From Bradysia coprophila (lineage: Eukaryota; Arthropoda; Insecta; Diptera; Sciaridae), in assembly GCF_014529535.1 (NCBI RefSeq), contig NC_050738.1, positions 6,614,140 to 6,678,139 of the forward strand: DNA of 64,000 nucleotides, read 5' to 3'. Positions 10,684-23,690 of the stretch are shown here, piece after piece. Within the stretch, counting starts at the first letter, position 1, and each line of letters opens with the position of its first letter. The notes under the pieces were generated by a model. It did not search any database. It was not told where the DNA came from and saw nothing but the letters and a program-made list of their open reading frames with translations. A program made the translations under genes and the position numbers.

Positions 10684-12342
10684 CAGGCGTCCCGCTTGTC
10701 CGAAATGTCCGAAATGTCCGAAATTTTACACATTTGTCCGAAATTGTCCGAAATGTCCGAAATTTTCTTCAAGATCTGACCGGATTTAAATATTGAAACT
10801 TATAAAAGACTCTACAAAAAAAAAATTGCCTGCGGCGCGCTTCATACATTTTTCAATTATAATTTCCATGTACCAATTCCTTGTCTTAAAATTTATGAGT
10901 GAGTAAATTAATTTTACGTACATATGGACATATGTACAACCCTTTGAATTATTTGAATTAAGATTCGTCCATCAGTCAACAACAGTCACTCGCTAATTAA
11001 ATAAGTGTTTTACTAAAAACGATTTTAATTTGATTAAATCGTTACTGAATTTGTTAAGGGCAGATTCCGCGAATAACGGTCTGTTGCGTTACAATTTTTT
11101 AGACTGAAAACTCTAGTTTCAAGAAAAAATCGTAGTTTTAGGCATTAGACTGATCCTTTCTCTATTGCCTCAAAGTGTTAAAAATTTGATCTGAGGTAAC
11201 TGGTCATACAAAACTATTGCAATTGGCGGATGTCTGCATTTTCAAACCCTTATTCTACGGCGATCTCCGCTATCAAAATTTTTTTTCCGCCAACAACGGA
11301 TTTGTTCCATAGTTTTTCACGCTCTATCGTCTAAAGCAAGTTTTTTTCGTTCACCGTAGAAACTCAGGCGTCCGCTGATAGACGATTTTACAGATTTTTA
11401 AATTTATCATTAGCGAACCGGCGAGCCGCCATTAACTTAAACTACTTTCATTTCACTCGTCACAATCCGAGCCTCCACATAGATATTTTAATAATCGATG
11501 AGATAGACACGCTCTCCGGGTTTCTTCAGGATAACTTTAACTTCTGAAGGCAATCAAATTCAAAAAACTCTGCAAATTGACAAATTTTTAAAGATTTTTT
11601 ATTCAGTAAGGGAACTATCGATATTGTCGAATTTTTTAAGTTACTTGGAACTACATAGAAAATTTGCCTGTCTGTGGCGTATCGAGCTTCGAAAAGTAAA
11701 AATACGACTGATGTTTGAAGGTCGACGTATTAGTAGGCATCTAGCACAAATTTGAAGTGCGAACAATAGTACATTACTAAACCAGTGTATAGTATGGCGT
11801 TTTACTTTACGAGCGAGGGAAAGGGTTTTCACTAGTGAGAGAAAGGCTACATTCCCTCACTAGTAAAGTAAAATACATTTCTAAGCATTAGTACAAAATT
11901 TTTGGAATTGAAGTCGTCTGCGGTAAAAAAGTATGTTGCCCGGAAGTTCAACTAGTTTTATTTGAAGAAAGCCGTTCTAAAACTTTTTCTTTCTTTTTTA
12001 AATATTTTCAGCCAGGTTTCAGTTAACCCTCAAATTTAACAATACTTTTAGTAAAACATTTTTCAAGTCCTATATACCAGTTAATGATCAATTCATGTCA
12101 CGTCAAAATATACTCCAAACAAATTTTTGAGTTTAGAATTTGTCACCAAATTCTGCTCATATGAAACGTTGAAATTTGGTGAGGGAATGATTTTAAATGT
12201 CTCACAGACTATTCGTATTGCGAATCTTTAGTGAAAACTGGAAAACATTTGTCCGAAATTTTTTCTGGAAATGTCCGAAATTTTATACAAATTGTCCGAA
12301 ATGTCCGAATTTCGGACAGGGCAAAATTTAGTGGGAGGCCTG
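10684..12342. mobile_element. Non-autonomous hAT-like element, 1659 bp, with exact 8-bp TSD
   Basis: TACTTCTT lies immediately outside both ends (10676-10683 and 12343-12350). The termini are CAGGCGTCCCGC on the left and, inverted, CAGGCCTCCCAC on the right, a CAGG-type hAT end. Inside each end sits an array of the 9-mer TGTCCGAAA (about 10699-10765 and 12250-12320), a subterminal repeat layout typical of hAT transposase-binding sites. No transposase remnant is seen. A smaller inverted pair, CACTAGTGAGAGAAAGG and its mirror, lies near 11790-11880. Confidence 0.9.
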
Positions 12343-12914
12343 TACTTCTTGAAACTTTATTATATCTATCTTACCACGCATAAAAAACCTAGTGTAAAAG
12401 AGAGATTATAGGAGAGCAAATATCTTACAAAATCTTACATCTCTTTTGTTAATTAGAATTGGTTCGTTCATTGAAGTAAACATATTGAAGCACCAAAACA
12501 GATTGAATAGAATGAAAAATTTAAAATTTTGTGATTAAATACGTTATTCTAGAAAATGCATTCACAAGCTCCAGAAAATTCCTAATGGAAAATATTTAGA
12601 AAATCAAAAACTTTATGCTTAATAAGCATTGCTTATCTCAGGGCTGCCTTTCCTTAAACATTTCCAATTAAACTCCGCTCCAAAGCGAATATGACTCGGA
12701 TAGTCTTAAAATCCACGACGTGGACCTACATTTATACCACTTACCAAACGTTGTGTTTGGACCATCGGTGAGATCTTTATGTTTGACGATTTGTCCTGTA
12801 GATTTTTTTATAAGTGAAAATATACCAATTCTGCAAGCATCCACCACCTCATTATCAGTATAAATGTCATCAAATAAAACAGGTATTTATATAGCACCAC
12901 TGTGGAATGTTAAA

Positions 12915-13020
12915 CAGGGCCTATTTTCAAGAAAGTATTTCTAAAAATTCTACAAACGTTCTAGAAAATTCTAAAAAAAACTTGAATTGTCTAGAACAAT
13001 TTTCTAGAAAATAGGCCCTG
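12915..13020. repeat. Short hairpin element with CAGGGCCTATTTTC ends
   Basis: The left end CAGGGCCTATTTTC and right end GAAAATAGGCCCTG are perfect inverted repeats. The interior is rich in TTCTAGAA-type words. The ends resemble those of the hAT MITE at 32448-32618 (CAGGGCTTACTTT), but no 8-bp duplication is seen. Confidence 0.75.
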
Positions 13021-16000
13021 AAATTTACCTTTTTCGTGGTATCACTTGAAATGTGAAAAAACATTCGAGTTTGAATTCTAGACAAGTTGACACTTTAACA
13101 CTTTGATTAAGAGACTCGTACTGATACTCGCACAAGCGCTCGTATACGTACACGGCGGCGACTGGCCAAGTGCTTGTGAGTCAATGGAAATTTATCTTGG
13201 ATGAGCGGAGTGAGTCAGCTAGCCGAATAATTTTTTGGATAAAGAATGTAAATGAAACATAATCAAACGTTGAACCTCAATTTGCAGAGACTGACTCGCT
13301 AGCACTCGATCTGCAAAGATCAACTTTGGTCGGCTTTATAATCGAAACATCATAAACACACTCAATCTAGTCTTCGAAGCCATAAACCGTAACTGCTACG
13401 TAGTCATAAACCGTAACTGAAACTACGAAGCAAAATTATAATCGCGAGTGAAGTAACAGCATAAGCAAAACTATAATTGCTGAAGCAATCAAGAGAGAGT
13501 GAATCACAACGGTAAATGACGAAATCATTGGCCGAACCTTGCACTAGAGGACAAATTGAACAAAAGAAGTAGCAGTCTTAGAGATTATACACTTTCCGCT
13601 TCTGTAAAGGTTCAAAATAAGTAGACAAACACAGCGCACTGTTAAATTTGATTGTATTAATCGGGAAAAAATAGCTTTCCAGCAAATACAATATTATTTA
13701 TAAAGAGGTTGATTTAAATTAACATTGTGTTCTGCGCGTTCAATCGCAACAATTAATCCATTTTCTTCATTCTTTTTTTTTCTCATTATTTTACAGTTTT
13801 CTCATTTTCTAAATATTCTTTGTTGTTAGGTTTGTTAAATAAATTGCTTGTCTTCTTCATCAATTTGATTCGCAAAACATATAATTTCCTTATTCACCTT
13901 TTATTTTTGCTCTTCACTCACCATTTCGTCGCATTGATAAATCTTTTTTTTTATTAAAATTAAACTTTTATTTTTAAATAAATAATTTTTTTCTTTAAAT
14001 TTTATGGTTGCACTTCAGTGAAACTTAGGTGTAGCGATCCGGCGTCAAGTGTGGGAGTGGAGTGGGAGACTTAATAACAATTTCTTTTTGTTTGTTATGG
14101 GATATAGTTTCTAATTCTTGTGTTGTCTATTATTAAATGTCAGTGGAGGAGGCGGAAGAAAGGGTTTGTGGGATAATATCAATCAGATTTCTTTGAACTT
14201 GTTTTCTGTGGACCGATCAGTAAATCATGTTTCAATTAATATTGGATATAATAACAATCAAATGTTGTAACCATAAAATTTATTAAGGCAGCTTAAAATC
14301 GAAAAATATTGACGTTACAAGCAAAATTTTTACTGGTGAATTAAGAGACTCTTGCCGTCGAAACGAACCAATTTATAACATTTTAACTGGATGATTTGTA
14401 AAAAAAAAATGTAACGTCCGTCCGTTATAGTTGTTTCAGTAAACTTTATTTTCTTGAAAATAATTTGGTAAAAATTTTCGTCACGTTCTATAATAGCTGT
14501 CGAAACGTTTACATTTCTACACGGAACTGTCAGGATACATTGTCATTCTATTTATTGAATTTTTTTTAAGCTTTTTCTTTTTTAGATTTTTTATTTTTAC
14601 AAAAGTTTTTGTATAAAAATTTGAATTCATTTTGTCCATTTTCGTCAATGCAATTTTTATGAATTTTTTATTTTTTGTCAAATAAACAATGTCCATTCCA
14701 GAGAAGTCTATTAATCTTTTCATTTAAAAAAAAATAATCAAAATTTATTACATCGAAAAGAATCAATGAACTGATTCTCAGCAACAAAACGTAGTACTAA
14801 CAAAAACCAATTCTCGAATTTCAACGGCTTTTAAATTCCATTTCATTTGACTGTTTGAATTTATCGATCGTTTTTTGATTAACTAATTTAAACAAAAAAA
14901 AGACATCACTCAATCAACCCATCAGTTCTAAGATTTCAATGCTAGATGGTACATGTTACCAGACAGAAATTTTCACTTCGTTAGCAAGGAAGTGTACGAC
15001 CGAGACCAGAAGAATAGAAATCCTGGTCCCTCTTCCATTTTCTACAAACCGTGCTCTAGAATATATTGGGCACACAGATGACGTGTGCACATGTGAGTCT
15101 ACTTTCGCTAACATTGATTTATCAGTTTTGTTTGTTAACCTTTTTCACACGCATTCCATATAAGAACAATCTTCGAATCTATTGTTTGATTTCATCTAAG
15201 TATTTTCGACCGATTGAATTAAAATCTATTACTTCAATCAACCCACGACGTAAGCTAAAGTTCATTTCACGTTCTTTACGTCGTTTTCTTCGTTTTCCCC
15301 CTTCAATAAATCGTTTCCACGCGATTTATGACGACGATAGTGTACCTCAAAATTAATATGATATGGCACATTAATCAATAGAATCAAGTAACTGATGACA
15401 CGTTTGTATTTTGGATGAACCGCTTGAGTGTAAATCAATCAATCAATCAATGTATCACATATGGATGATCGGGTCATCATTGGGGGCAATAGTCGTTTAC
15501 ATAACTAGATAAGGTTCAAAAATCCAGTTTTCGTGTGACTTTTCTTGCCCCAAGACAAGGTCGAGTGCACGAATGAAGTCACAAAAACTAAACTTTTAAC
15601 TTTTTAGTTAGTGAAGGTATGCTGAAAGCATCTTTAAAATGCAATGAAGCGATCAAATATGACAATGCTGTCTCTCTTGGTGAGTCTATAAATTCGTATA
15701 AAAAGTTTAGCTCGACATTGCGTGGTCCAGTGGTCCACATACTTTCACTGATGGATTGACTGAAATTGATCGTGACAGTAATTAGAGATAAAAAAAAATT
15801 CAAGAGCCAGTCAAATGTTTTGTTTTCTTTTTAATTTGCATCATTAACTCACTCCTCCTGCTTACAAAAAAAGAAATTAAAATTAAAAATAACAGGAAAG
15901 AGGAAAAAATCCGAAGGAAATGATTTTTAAACACAAAACTCCGCCGATATTAACATAATTAATTTAAAGAAGAAATTAAATTAAAAATTACAAGAAACTC

Positions 16001-16242
16001 TGCTAACTAATGTCTCTGTAACAAAACAACTAATCGAAAAAAGATAGGAAGGGAAAAATGTATTACTGGAACTTAAAGCGAAATTTTCTGCATTTTATTT
16101 TGCGGAGAGATTTAATTTCAAAATTTCCCAGGTTGTGCTTGGTGGTTGCCAATGAAAATTAAAAAAATTTCGCTTTGCTTTTTGCTATTCTTTCTGTTGC
16201 TTTGATTGTAAAATAAATATAAAAAGTCGCCGCTCAACCAAT
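13021..16242. other. AT-rich 3' flank of eRF3, no gene seen
   Basis: Long poly-A/T stretches at about 13770-14010 and 14530-14760. A short tandem run of ATCA/ATCAATCA lies at about 15435-15450. The nearer part, read on the minus strand, is likely eRF3 3' UTR; AATAAA-type signals occur on that strand at 16242-16247 (overlapping the stop) and near 16095. Confidence 0.4.
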
Positions 16243-19200
16243 TTATTCAATTACTTTAAGAACTTTTCCGATGGCAATTGTTTTGTCTGAAAGTAGAAAA
16301 GAAAAAGAGAAAATTATTGCAACGAAAAAAGGGTGAAATTCGATCGCTACATCTTCCAGAACTCTACCAGAACACTGCAGAAAGCTCAAAACATTTATGG
16401 CATAGTATTCTCGATTTGTGAGGATCTTTTCACTGAGTTGGAACTCCAGAGATATAAAGAGTGAGTCTTGTTCGAATATGGTTATCGTAAAAAACCATCA
16501 TCTGGTTGAAAGTATACAAATACAATACAAATACCTGTCTGCTCCAGAGTGGAGAGCCAAAAATCGTCTAAAAGTCAGACGTCACTTTCAATCAATAATA
16601 ATGACAACTACGGATCACAAACGTCTCTAAGCAGTGAAGGTTGCCCACATCACACTCGGCCCTCACAGGTCGTACGCGAATTTTGTGAAAATCAAAGTTT
16701 ATTACACCTCAGCGGGAAATCGGACTACAACTTTTTATAATCACTAAATTCCCGTATGGCTTGCAATAACCGATTTTGTGCCTTGATGTGGGCAACATCG
16801 GCTGCTTAGACACTGTTGTGATCCATCGTTGTCCTAAGACGTTATTATTGATTGAAAATGACGGCTGATTTTTGGCTTTCCACTCTGCTCTGCAGAACGC
16901 TGTTTGAAAGCTATGCCACGTTACTAACGCTGACTATACGACATACCGATATGAAAAACCTTTGTTCTACGAACTTTTTTTGGGCGCTGAGAGTGCCCTG
17001 ACGATGGAAGACCTAGTGAATGTTCACACTTTGTTACAAATCTACATTTGGCGTCAACATAAAAACGGAATTGTTGTCCAGTGACGAATGAAATTTTCGT
17101 TTTTCTTTTTTGAAAAGCTAAACGAATTGATAGATGACTTGTCTGACACGGCAAACATAATTTTTGAATTTCATTCTTTCGGGACCAATTCCTTTATTTT
17201 AACGTCAATTTTTTGTAATGTCTGACGGATGATGGTAAACATGAACTTTCCTCGTTAGGTGCGTCCTAGAGCCCAACAACGAAAGTCGTAGAGCAAACGT
17301 TTTTCGTAAAGGGGAGTTGGCATATGTTTCAGACCGTGAAGGACTTTATGAAGGACTGTCATGGGCTCGGGATTTTTAAATGCTTGCATTAAAATGGGTC
17401 TTGTGGTCGGCATTCTTTTAGCAATGACAGCCGAAGGTGCTTGGGATTACAAAACTGCTTAAACCAAATTAGGTGAATTTGTTCGAAATTGACTCCACTT
17501 TTCCACGGGAAAAGGAATGATAGGGTATCCTGGTAACTGGTAACGTAGTTACCAAGACATTTTTATTTTGTAAATATTTGGTTACCGGGAAATTGAGCCG
17601 TTGAACAAACCCACCGAGAAATGTATGGCCGGGATGTCAATTTTACATCTTTAGTTACTCTCCTTTTCAAAAAAACTAGCCTCCAATAGGGAGATAGAAA
17701 CGTGCAAGAACAGAAAATCTTTATCCGAATTCTCTTTATGCAAGGAATATTATCACCAAGGCAGTCAGTTAAATGTAAGACACCTGAATTATGTTGGAAG
17801 CGAAAGAATGCCACATCAGATTATTCCTCCTTCAATGCACTGAAACTAATAACTCCAAGGACTCAATTGTGTCTGATGTGTAAATTGGTTCTGGCGAAAT
17901 CAAATGCTGTGAAAGAACAAAGAAAAATGCAAAACAACTCAAAACTCACTTTCATCTCGGAGTGTGAATCGCCCCATTTGCGGAAATAGCTTAAACTGTT
18001 CCAGACAGATCAATCCAGAGCATTCAATTCGCATGATAGCCACCTGATCTTGTTTGACAAATCGTGGACGAGTTTTTGATTTTTCTCCTGTCTTTTTATC
18101 AACTAAGCAAATAAGAGCCTGTGAACGAAACGTAGAACATAAATTAGTGATGCGCGTTCCCAGTCACATTGAATGAAATCGCTTTACATTGACGGTGATT
18201 TCTTCGGCAGCACAATGGATATGCATAACTGCCGAATAGCCTGCACATATGATCGATTTGTGTTCAAGAATCACCACCTGAGCATCGAATTTCTTTCCGG
18301 TTTTGATTGGCTGCGAAGCGTCACAAAGCACAAAGCCGGGAGAGACATCCTCTTCTTCGATTCCCTGCACAACAACAAAAAATCAGTAAACGAATAACGA
18401 CCACCATGAATGCACCGCCCCAATCGGACGCCATGACTTACTTTTAGTTTTATTTTAATATTTTCGCCGCCAGAAACAGCAGTGACTTCCTCATCGTCCG
18501 ACCATAGTTGATCGACAGACACTTGTGTTCGGTTAGGCATGACAAGTAAATTTTGTCCTTTCCTCGCGCAGCCCGACTCTACTTTACCCATTACCACCGT
18601 TCCCATGTCCTTGTATTTATCGACAATAGGCATTATGAATGGACCCTCCAATTTACGGTTGAGCGAAGGCAAGTCGTCGATGAATGGTATGAATGCCTCT
18701 CCCCGATACCACGGACAGATTGACTCATCGATTTGATCCTTTAAACCTAAACCATTTAATCCAGAGACAGGCATGAATGTTAAGTCTTTGGCCGGATTGA
18801 AACTGGAAAGAGATTGGAGAAAGACGGAAATTAGATTTTGGCCTTTCGAACTCTGTCGCTCCCGTCACTTACCCGAGTTTCTTTAGGTATGGTAATATCT
18901 TATCTCTACATTCGTTGAATCTGTTCTCATCCCAATTAACTGTCGGATCATCCATTTTATTGACCAACACCACCAAATGTTTAACACCGGCTGTTTTCGC
19001 CAACATAGCGTGCTCTCGTGTCTGTCCCCCTCGATCAAATCCAGTTTCAAATTCACCTTTACGTGCCGACAACACCAATACAGCCAAATCGGCCTGGGCC
19101 GCACCGCCAATCATATTCGGAACGAAACTCTTATGGCCCGGCGCATCCAGAATGGTGAAATGCTTCCGTTCGGTTTCAAAATAGGCACGTCCCACTTCGA

Positions 19201-20709
19201 CCGTTTTGCCTTTGTCACGCTCTTCCTGGTTAGTGTCCAACGCCCAGGATAAGTACCAGCTTTCCCGAGATTTTTCACGCGCTTCACGTTCGTATTTCTC
19301 CAGCGTTCGTTTGTCGACCATGCCAGTTAGGGACATAATTTGACCGCCAATTGTAGATTTGCCCGCATCTGGAGGATGGAAAAAATTGGGTTGGACATTA
19401 GATTGTGTATTGGGACAATAGATAGAGAAGAGGTGTCTGGCAGATGTTTGACTAGTATTGATACCTTATTCGCGCCAGTCGATCAGCTCGAACGTCAATC
19501 CCAATATGAAATCGAATCACATGATAAAGAAAATGATCGAAATCATTTAGTCGAGTCATTGTCATTGGTCCGAGCAGACCAAAGCAGTGGAAATCGCTCG
19601 AAAAACATTTATCAACAAAACTGAGCAAATTGAATTACAGTTGAGAAAGGTAGTGATATCGAATGACTTAAAGGACCCAAATAAATTGGTTGCGTTACAC
19701 TCTTCAGAAATGGTGTCGTTCACGGTAACCGTTACATCAACAAAAATTCAACAGAGCACTAACTGATTGACGCTTGCATATTGTTTGGCTGAATCCGGTT
19801 ACAACTCGTTTAATCCACGTCACATACAATTTTGAGGTTACGTTTACCGTTGTTCATTTACATTGGTACTCCAAAAACATTCGCCGAAAAAAACCATTAT
19901 TTTGATCGCAATCCACTCAACACAGGCGCATACCGGTCACTTACTGCGAATGCATACATTTTACTCACCTACATGACCAATGAAGACAACATTCACGTGT
20001 TCCTTTTTGCTTTTATTCTCTTCGACTTTAGGCATTTTCTTCTTGGCAATTTTTATTGCGCCCTCCTCAACCTCTTCTAAATCACCCAATTCCTGCAAAA
20101 TGGACAAATTTCCACGGATTTAGAAATAAAAATTCCACAAAAACATGACACGAATGTCATATTTTTGGTACATTACACTTACATCGTCATCAGGTGTGGA
20201 TACGGGTTCCTCTTCAACATCCCAACTGTCTAGTGGGTCGCTTTCTAAAATTGGAGGCATAATCTTAGTTATCTAACGTGAGACTAACGGGATAACACGA
20301 AAAATGAATTTAGAAAAGAAATTAAACGAAATTTATTTGGGTGATTGGTTCGGGTAATGCAGTTTTGCCGCATGTTACTGCTGTCAAAATGTAATTAAAT
20401 AAAAAAAAAATTTCCGAGACACGACAGCATTCTTTGTTGTTGATTAATTACACTATGTTGCGTTATTTCGTTCGATCGGCCGTGCCGTAGACTGTACGAA
20501 AATTACTCACCATTTTCCGGTGTCTTGTCCGCAATTGTTTCAGTCGGAATAGCTGCCACCGGTGCGGGAATTGCCTCTTCATTTTCGTCTGTATTCATTT
20601 TGGTTGGTGTCGGTGTACAAAAAGTCGAACCAAAATTCGGCACAAATTCCATTGCATTTACGTTTAATGTTGAAAATGAAGTGTTCATGTCGCTATCTTG
20701 TTGTGCCAT
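16243..20709 (-). CDS. Eukaryotic peptide chain release factor 3 (eRF3/GSPT), a GTPase
   Basis: Translational GTPase that works with eRF1 in stop-codon release. Minus-strand exons in order: 20709-20511, 20244-20183, 20092-19969, 19368-18873, 18802-18442, 18364-18188, 18118-17950 and 16286-16243. They total 1632 bp, or 543 residues plus stop, with all phases consistent. N-terminus: a PAM2 poly(A)-binding-protein motif around residues 14-24 (T-L-N-V-N-A-M-E-F-V-P), then an acidic linker. GTPase domain: G1 G-H-V-D-A-G-K-S-T near 126-134, G3 D-A-P-G-H-K-S and G4 N-K-M-D. The elongation-factor-like beta-barrel domains end in G-K-V-L-K-V-I-E. Exon 2 needs the acceptor at 20245-20246 to stay in frame; an ATG just upstream in that exon could start a PAM2-less form. 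The last intron is 1663 bp and contains a foldback repeat. Homologues are called Elf or eRF3 in flies. Confidence 0.95.
16539..16894. repeat. Foldback element in the last eRF3 intron
   Basis: The left arm (from CTGCTCCAGAGTGGAGAGCC) and right arm (ending in GGCTTTCCACTCTGCTCTGC) are diverged inverted copies of about 110-120 bp. Both contain AATAATAA/TTATTATT and the word GTGGGCAAC or its mirror. Since the intron is transcribed, it could form a long hairpin in the pre-mRNA. Confidence 0.75.
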
Positions 20710-21239
20710 GTCTGTATCAATTTGTCTTTATATAATGTACAAAAAATTATCTATTTCACTAAAACTACCGCGTTCAATTCGGGAGAAAAACGAAAAATTA
20801 ATTTCTTCAGCCCTAAACACGCTTTCGGCAATATGTCAAAATGGCTATATAATTTCTTCAGGTTATTTTGACAGATGTTAGATGGCAGCAGACAGTGCAT
20901 GATGGCGAACACTGAACTAGTACAAATGTTGAAACTGTTATAAAACAGTGTAAGATCTGTAAGATGCACATAATGCACCAAATGCACCACAGTTGAAAGA
21001 TGCAATGCAAGTATAAACCAGGTATGGTCTGTCCATACAAACCGGAGGAAATTATTTCCTGAAAGCAGCGATTTCGCTTATTTCATCCTCAGACGAACTC
21101 ATTTTTCATTTAAGCGCTATCTCTGATTTTACAAATAATTTTTTCCACTTCACTTCAATTCTCGAGTGTAACTCTATGATGAAAATGAAAATATAGTGCT
21201 ACTAGATTATTTAGGTCCCTAGTCAAATCAGCGCTCCTG
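20710..21239. other. 5' flank of eRF3
   Basis: Presumed promoter and 5' UTR of eRF3 on the minus strand; no TATA box stands out. A solo end CTCGAGTGTAACTCTATG at 21161-21178 matches the terminal repeat of the inverted element at 39786-39920, so a remnant of that family lies here. Confidence 0.45.
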
Positions 21240-21585
21240 CCTGGTTAACTTTACACTGTCGTGGTATCGATGAATGGAAAAAATTGTATTTTTCTGATTA
21301 TGTGGAGAGGTTTAAAGATTATGTCGAAGTCGACGACGCAAGGACGATAGCTTTTGATGGTGTGGAATTGGAATTGGAATTTTTAAGAATCTGCAATCGA
21401 TGGTTGATTATGATAAATTATATAGTTGTATTGATCAACTGAAGAAATGGTGTTATGCGAGTCATACTGGCAATTTGTATGAACGTTCTAAAAAATCATC
21501 GCAGATCTTACAATCAACAATTTGCTGAATCAATTCGGGCTGGTACTTTTGCTGTTACTGTTATTGCGGCGATTCCTAGTGTCTA
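21240..21585 (+). pseudogene. Coding-like remnant, unrecognised
   Basis: Codon-like stretches appear in shifting frames. One reads E-W-K-K-L-Y-F-S-D-Y-V-E-R-F-K-D-Y-V-E-V and then acidic residues. Another reads L-K-K-W-C-Y-A-S-H-T-G-N-L-Y-E-R. A third ends A-V-T-V-I-A-A-I-P-S-V before a stop. No single frame spans them and I do not recognise the family. It may be a decayed gene or transposon fragment. Confidence 0.25.
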
Positions 21586-21784
21586 AAGAGAATGTGGAAA
21601 AATGTGAAGATATAAATAATTTATTCTTCTGTAATGAAATGCGGAAATTGTGTGATAAAATCAAAATAGTTAATCGTATAATGGATTTGAATTAACAAGA
21701 AAATTGTAAATCATTTTTTGTTGGAAATATTAAATATTGAGTTGTATTTCGTTTATTTTAATTTGAGGGTGAGAAAGATATATT

Positions 21785-22054
21785 TTGCAGCGGACGAGTC
21801 GGGTATCTAATATTTTGCAGAGTACCCGAGAAGTTGGCCGTCCTAAAATAGCGTGGAAAAGAACAGTCGTCAGCAAAGCAGGTGCAGCGAACAATCAATG
21901 GCTGAGAGCAAAATCATTTCCAAAGAACCGAGTTAGATGGCGACAATTTGTAGATGATCTATGCTCCAATGGGAGTACGAATAAAGATGATGAGTTGATC
22001 ACGCGCACAAATTGCGTCAACGGCTGCGAAGTTTATATGAAAAATGCAACTTAA
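21785..22054 (+). pseudogene. C-terminal tail of a non-LTR retrotransposon ORF2 (fragment)
   Basis: The 89-residue frame contains G-R-P-K-I-A-W-K-R-T-V and, after a spacer, N-R-V-R-W-R-Q-F-V-D-D-L-C-S. This pairing resembles the end of insect LINE ORF2 proteins (G-R-P-x-x-x-W-R-R-T ... D-R-x-x-W-R-x-x-V-x-A-L-C-S). No reverse-transcriptase domain precedes it, so it is a 5'-truncated dead copy, as is usual for LINEs. Clade not assignable. Confidence 0.55.
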
Positions 22055-22274
22055 CAAAAACCATGTCTCCAAAGTTTACGGCATTGTGCTCTGTGTGTTT
22101 TTGTGGATCTGCATTACCTTCAGTGGTTATATACTTTGACACTCTCACAGATATGATGGCGCACTTTCATACAAAAAGTTCACCTCCCATGATGATTGTC
22201 GTCAAAATAAATACATGGATCAATGCACTTCAGGCATGACTGCTACTTTACATAGGCTACTGAGACTGGACAGT

Positions 22275-22380
22275 GTATAGAACAAATTTCGACACTGTAA
22301 AAAAATTCGGGCAATTTTTTCATACAAAATAGTACTCATTAATAGCACTTTTGCTTGAAGTGCGTTGCATGGATGAAATA
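22275..22380. repeat. Second copy of the 7216-7315 dispersed repeat
   Basis: Contains GACACTGTAAAAAA, CATACAAAATAGTACTC and CACTTTTGCTTGAAGTGCGT in the same order as the first copy. Nothing coding. Confidence 0.65.
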
Positions 22381-23382
22381 GCTGTCGTTCGTGTTTACAG
22401 TTATTTGGAATAAACGCGAACGCACTTGGCTCTTAGGATGGTATATCGCTTAACTGGCGTGTGTAGGAACACTGCGAACGTTTAGTATTTGCATTCTGAC
22501 GAATTATATATAGACCGGAAAATTACGAATAAAATTACATAAAAATTGTGTCTCCGACATGAAAAACAAAATATGTGATATTGTGATAATTGGTGGGCAA
22601 ATAAGCGCGAAGAATTCGAATTTTTTTACTACACAAGAATTTAAAAATAAAATAAAACATTGGAACCATTACTTTGGGGATGAAGTTGGAAACTTTCAGA
22701 GACCGGAAGTGTACTCCAAGAGGATTTATTCCAATGGAATTAAAAATTAATTACTTTGTAAACATTCAACAAATTTTTGGCCATTTTTGACATTTGGTTC
22801 GTTCTACAGAAATGTCCCATATATGTAGACTCTACCCGACGAGGCGGAAGCAACGCCATCTGTTATCATCTCTATGAGTTTTTGTCAAAATCGATCAAAA
22901 TGTAATAGAACGCGCCATACTTTCCATCGTTCAGTATAAAAAGCGAACTTTGTGTGGAGAATAATTGTTTTTTGCTAAAATAAAATTTCAATTTACACAT
23001 AACGCGGGCCTTCTACTATTTATAATTAGAAAATTCAATTTCATTGTGAAATAAATTACTTCCTGATTTATTATATCGTGTGTAATGAGTATAATTCGCC
23101 TTTTCTTCGAACAAAAGTGGCCGTTTATACTGAAATAAATGTACGTAAAGGTCGCCCTCTAGTCTAACATTTTGTGAACTAAATCCATGACCTATGGAAT
23201 TGTTGCATTTGTAGTAGTGTACGTCATGATTCGACGTTGTGTTCAAGGCTATAGACTATTGGGGAGGTCACGTAGACCTCAATTTTATTAGATACACAAA
23301 ACAAAATTCACCTACTATGCAATTGTCAAATTTGAGAATCCATATTCTACGAAAATATATGAAACTGTCATATTTTGTATGT
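22381..23382. other. Intergenic, no supported gene
   Basis: A TATA-like CAGTATAAAAAGCG sits at about 22932-22945, but no convincing frame follows. Short open frames lack recognisable domains. Confidence 0.35.
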
Positions 23383-23690
23383 GTCACCAGCCAAGGTAAA
23401 TATACATACTGAAGGTAACGCAAATCCTCAGGGAATAGCAAGAAATGCGAACCCCAAGTTCCGGGTGAATATAAGATTTGTTATGTTGCATCTGTGACGT
23501 TTGGCGCGATAATGTTGTTGGAAGTGTGTTGTATAGTATTGAGTTTTGGCATATGTTGCAACCTAACAAAGAAATTTGACTTGTGTCCAACATTATAAGA
23601 ACTATATTCACCCGAAAGGAGGGGTCCGTGTGTTCATGCGGATTTGCGTTACTTTCAGTGTTTATATACTTTGTCACCAGCGTATCTTTA
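23383..23690. repeat. Inverted-repeat element of about 300 bp
   Basis: The left part (GTAAATATACATACTGAAGGTAACGCAAATCC) is mirrored by GGATTTGCGTTACTTTCAG and TTTATATAC on the right; both sides carry TGTCACCAGC-type edges. A related phrase, GCATTACCTTCAGTGGTTATATAC, occurs near 22112-22136, so the family is dispersed. Confidence 0.65.

Noticed and set aside
22932..22945. TATA box of an unseen gene
   Set aside because: GTATAAAAAG looks good, but no start codon with a credible frame follows within several hundred bases.
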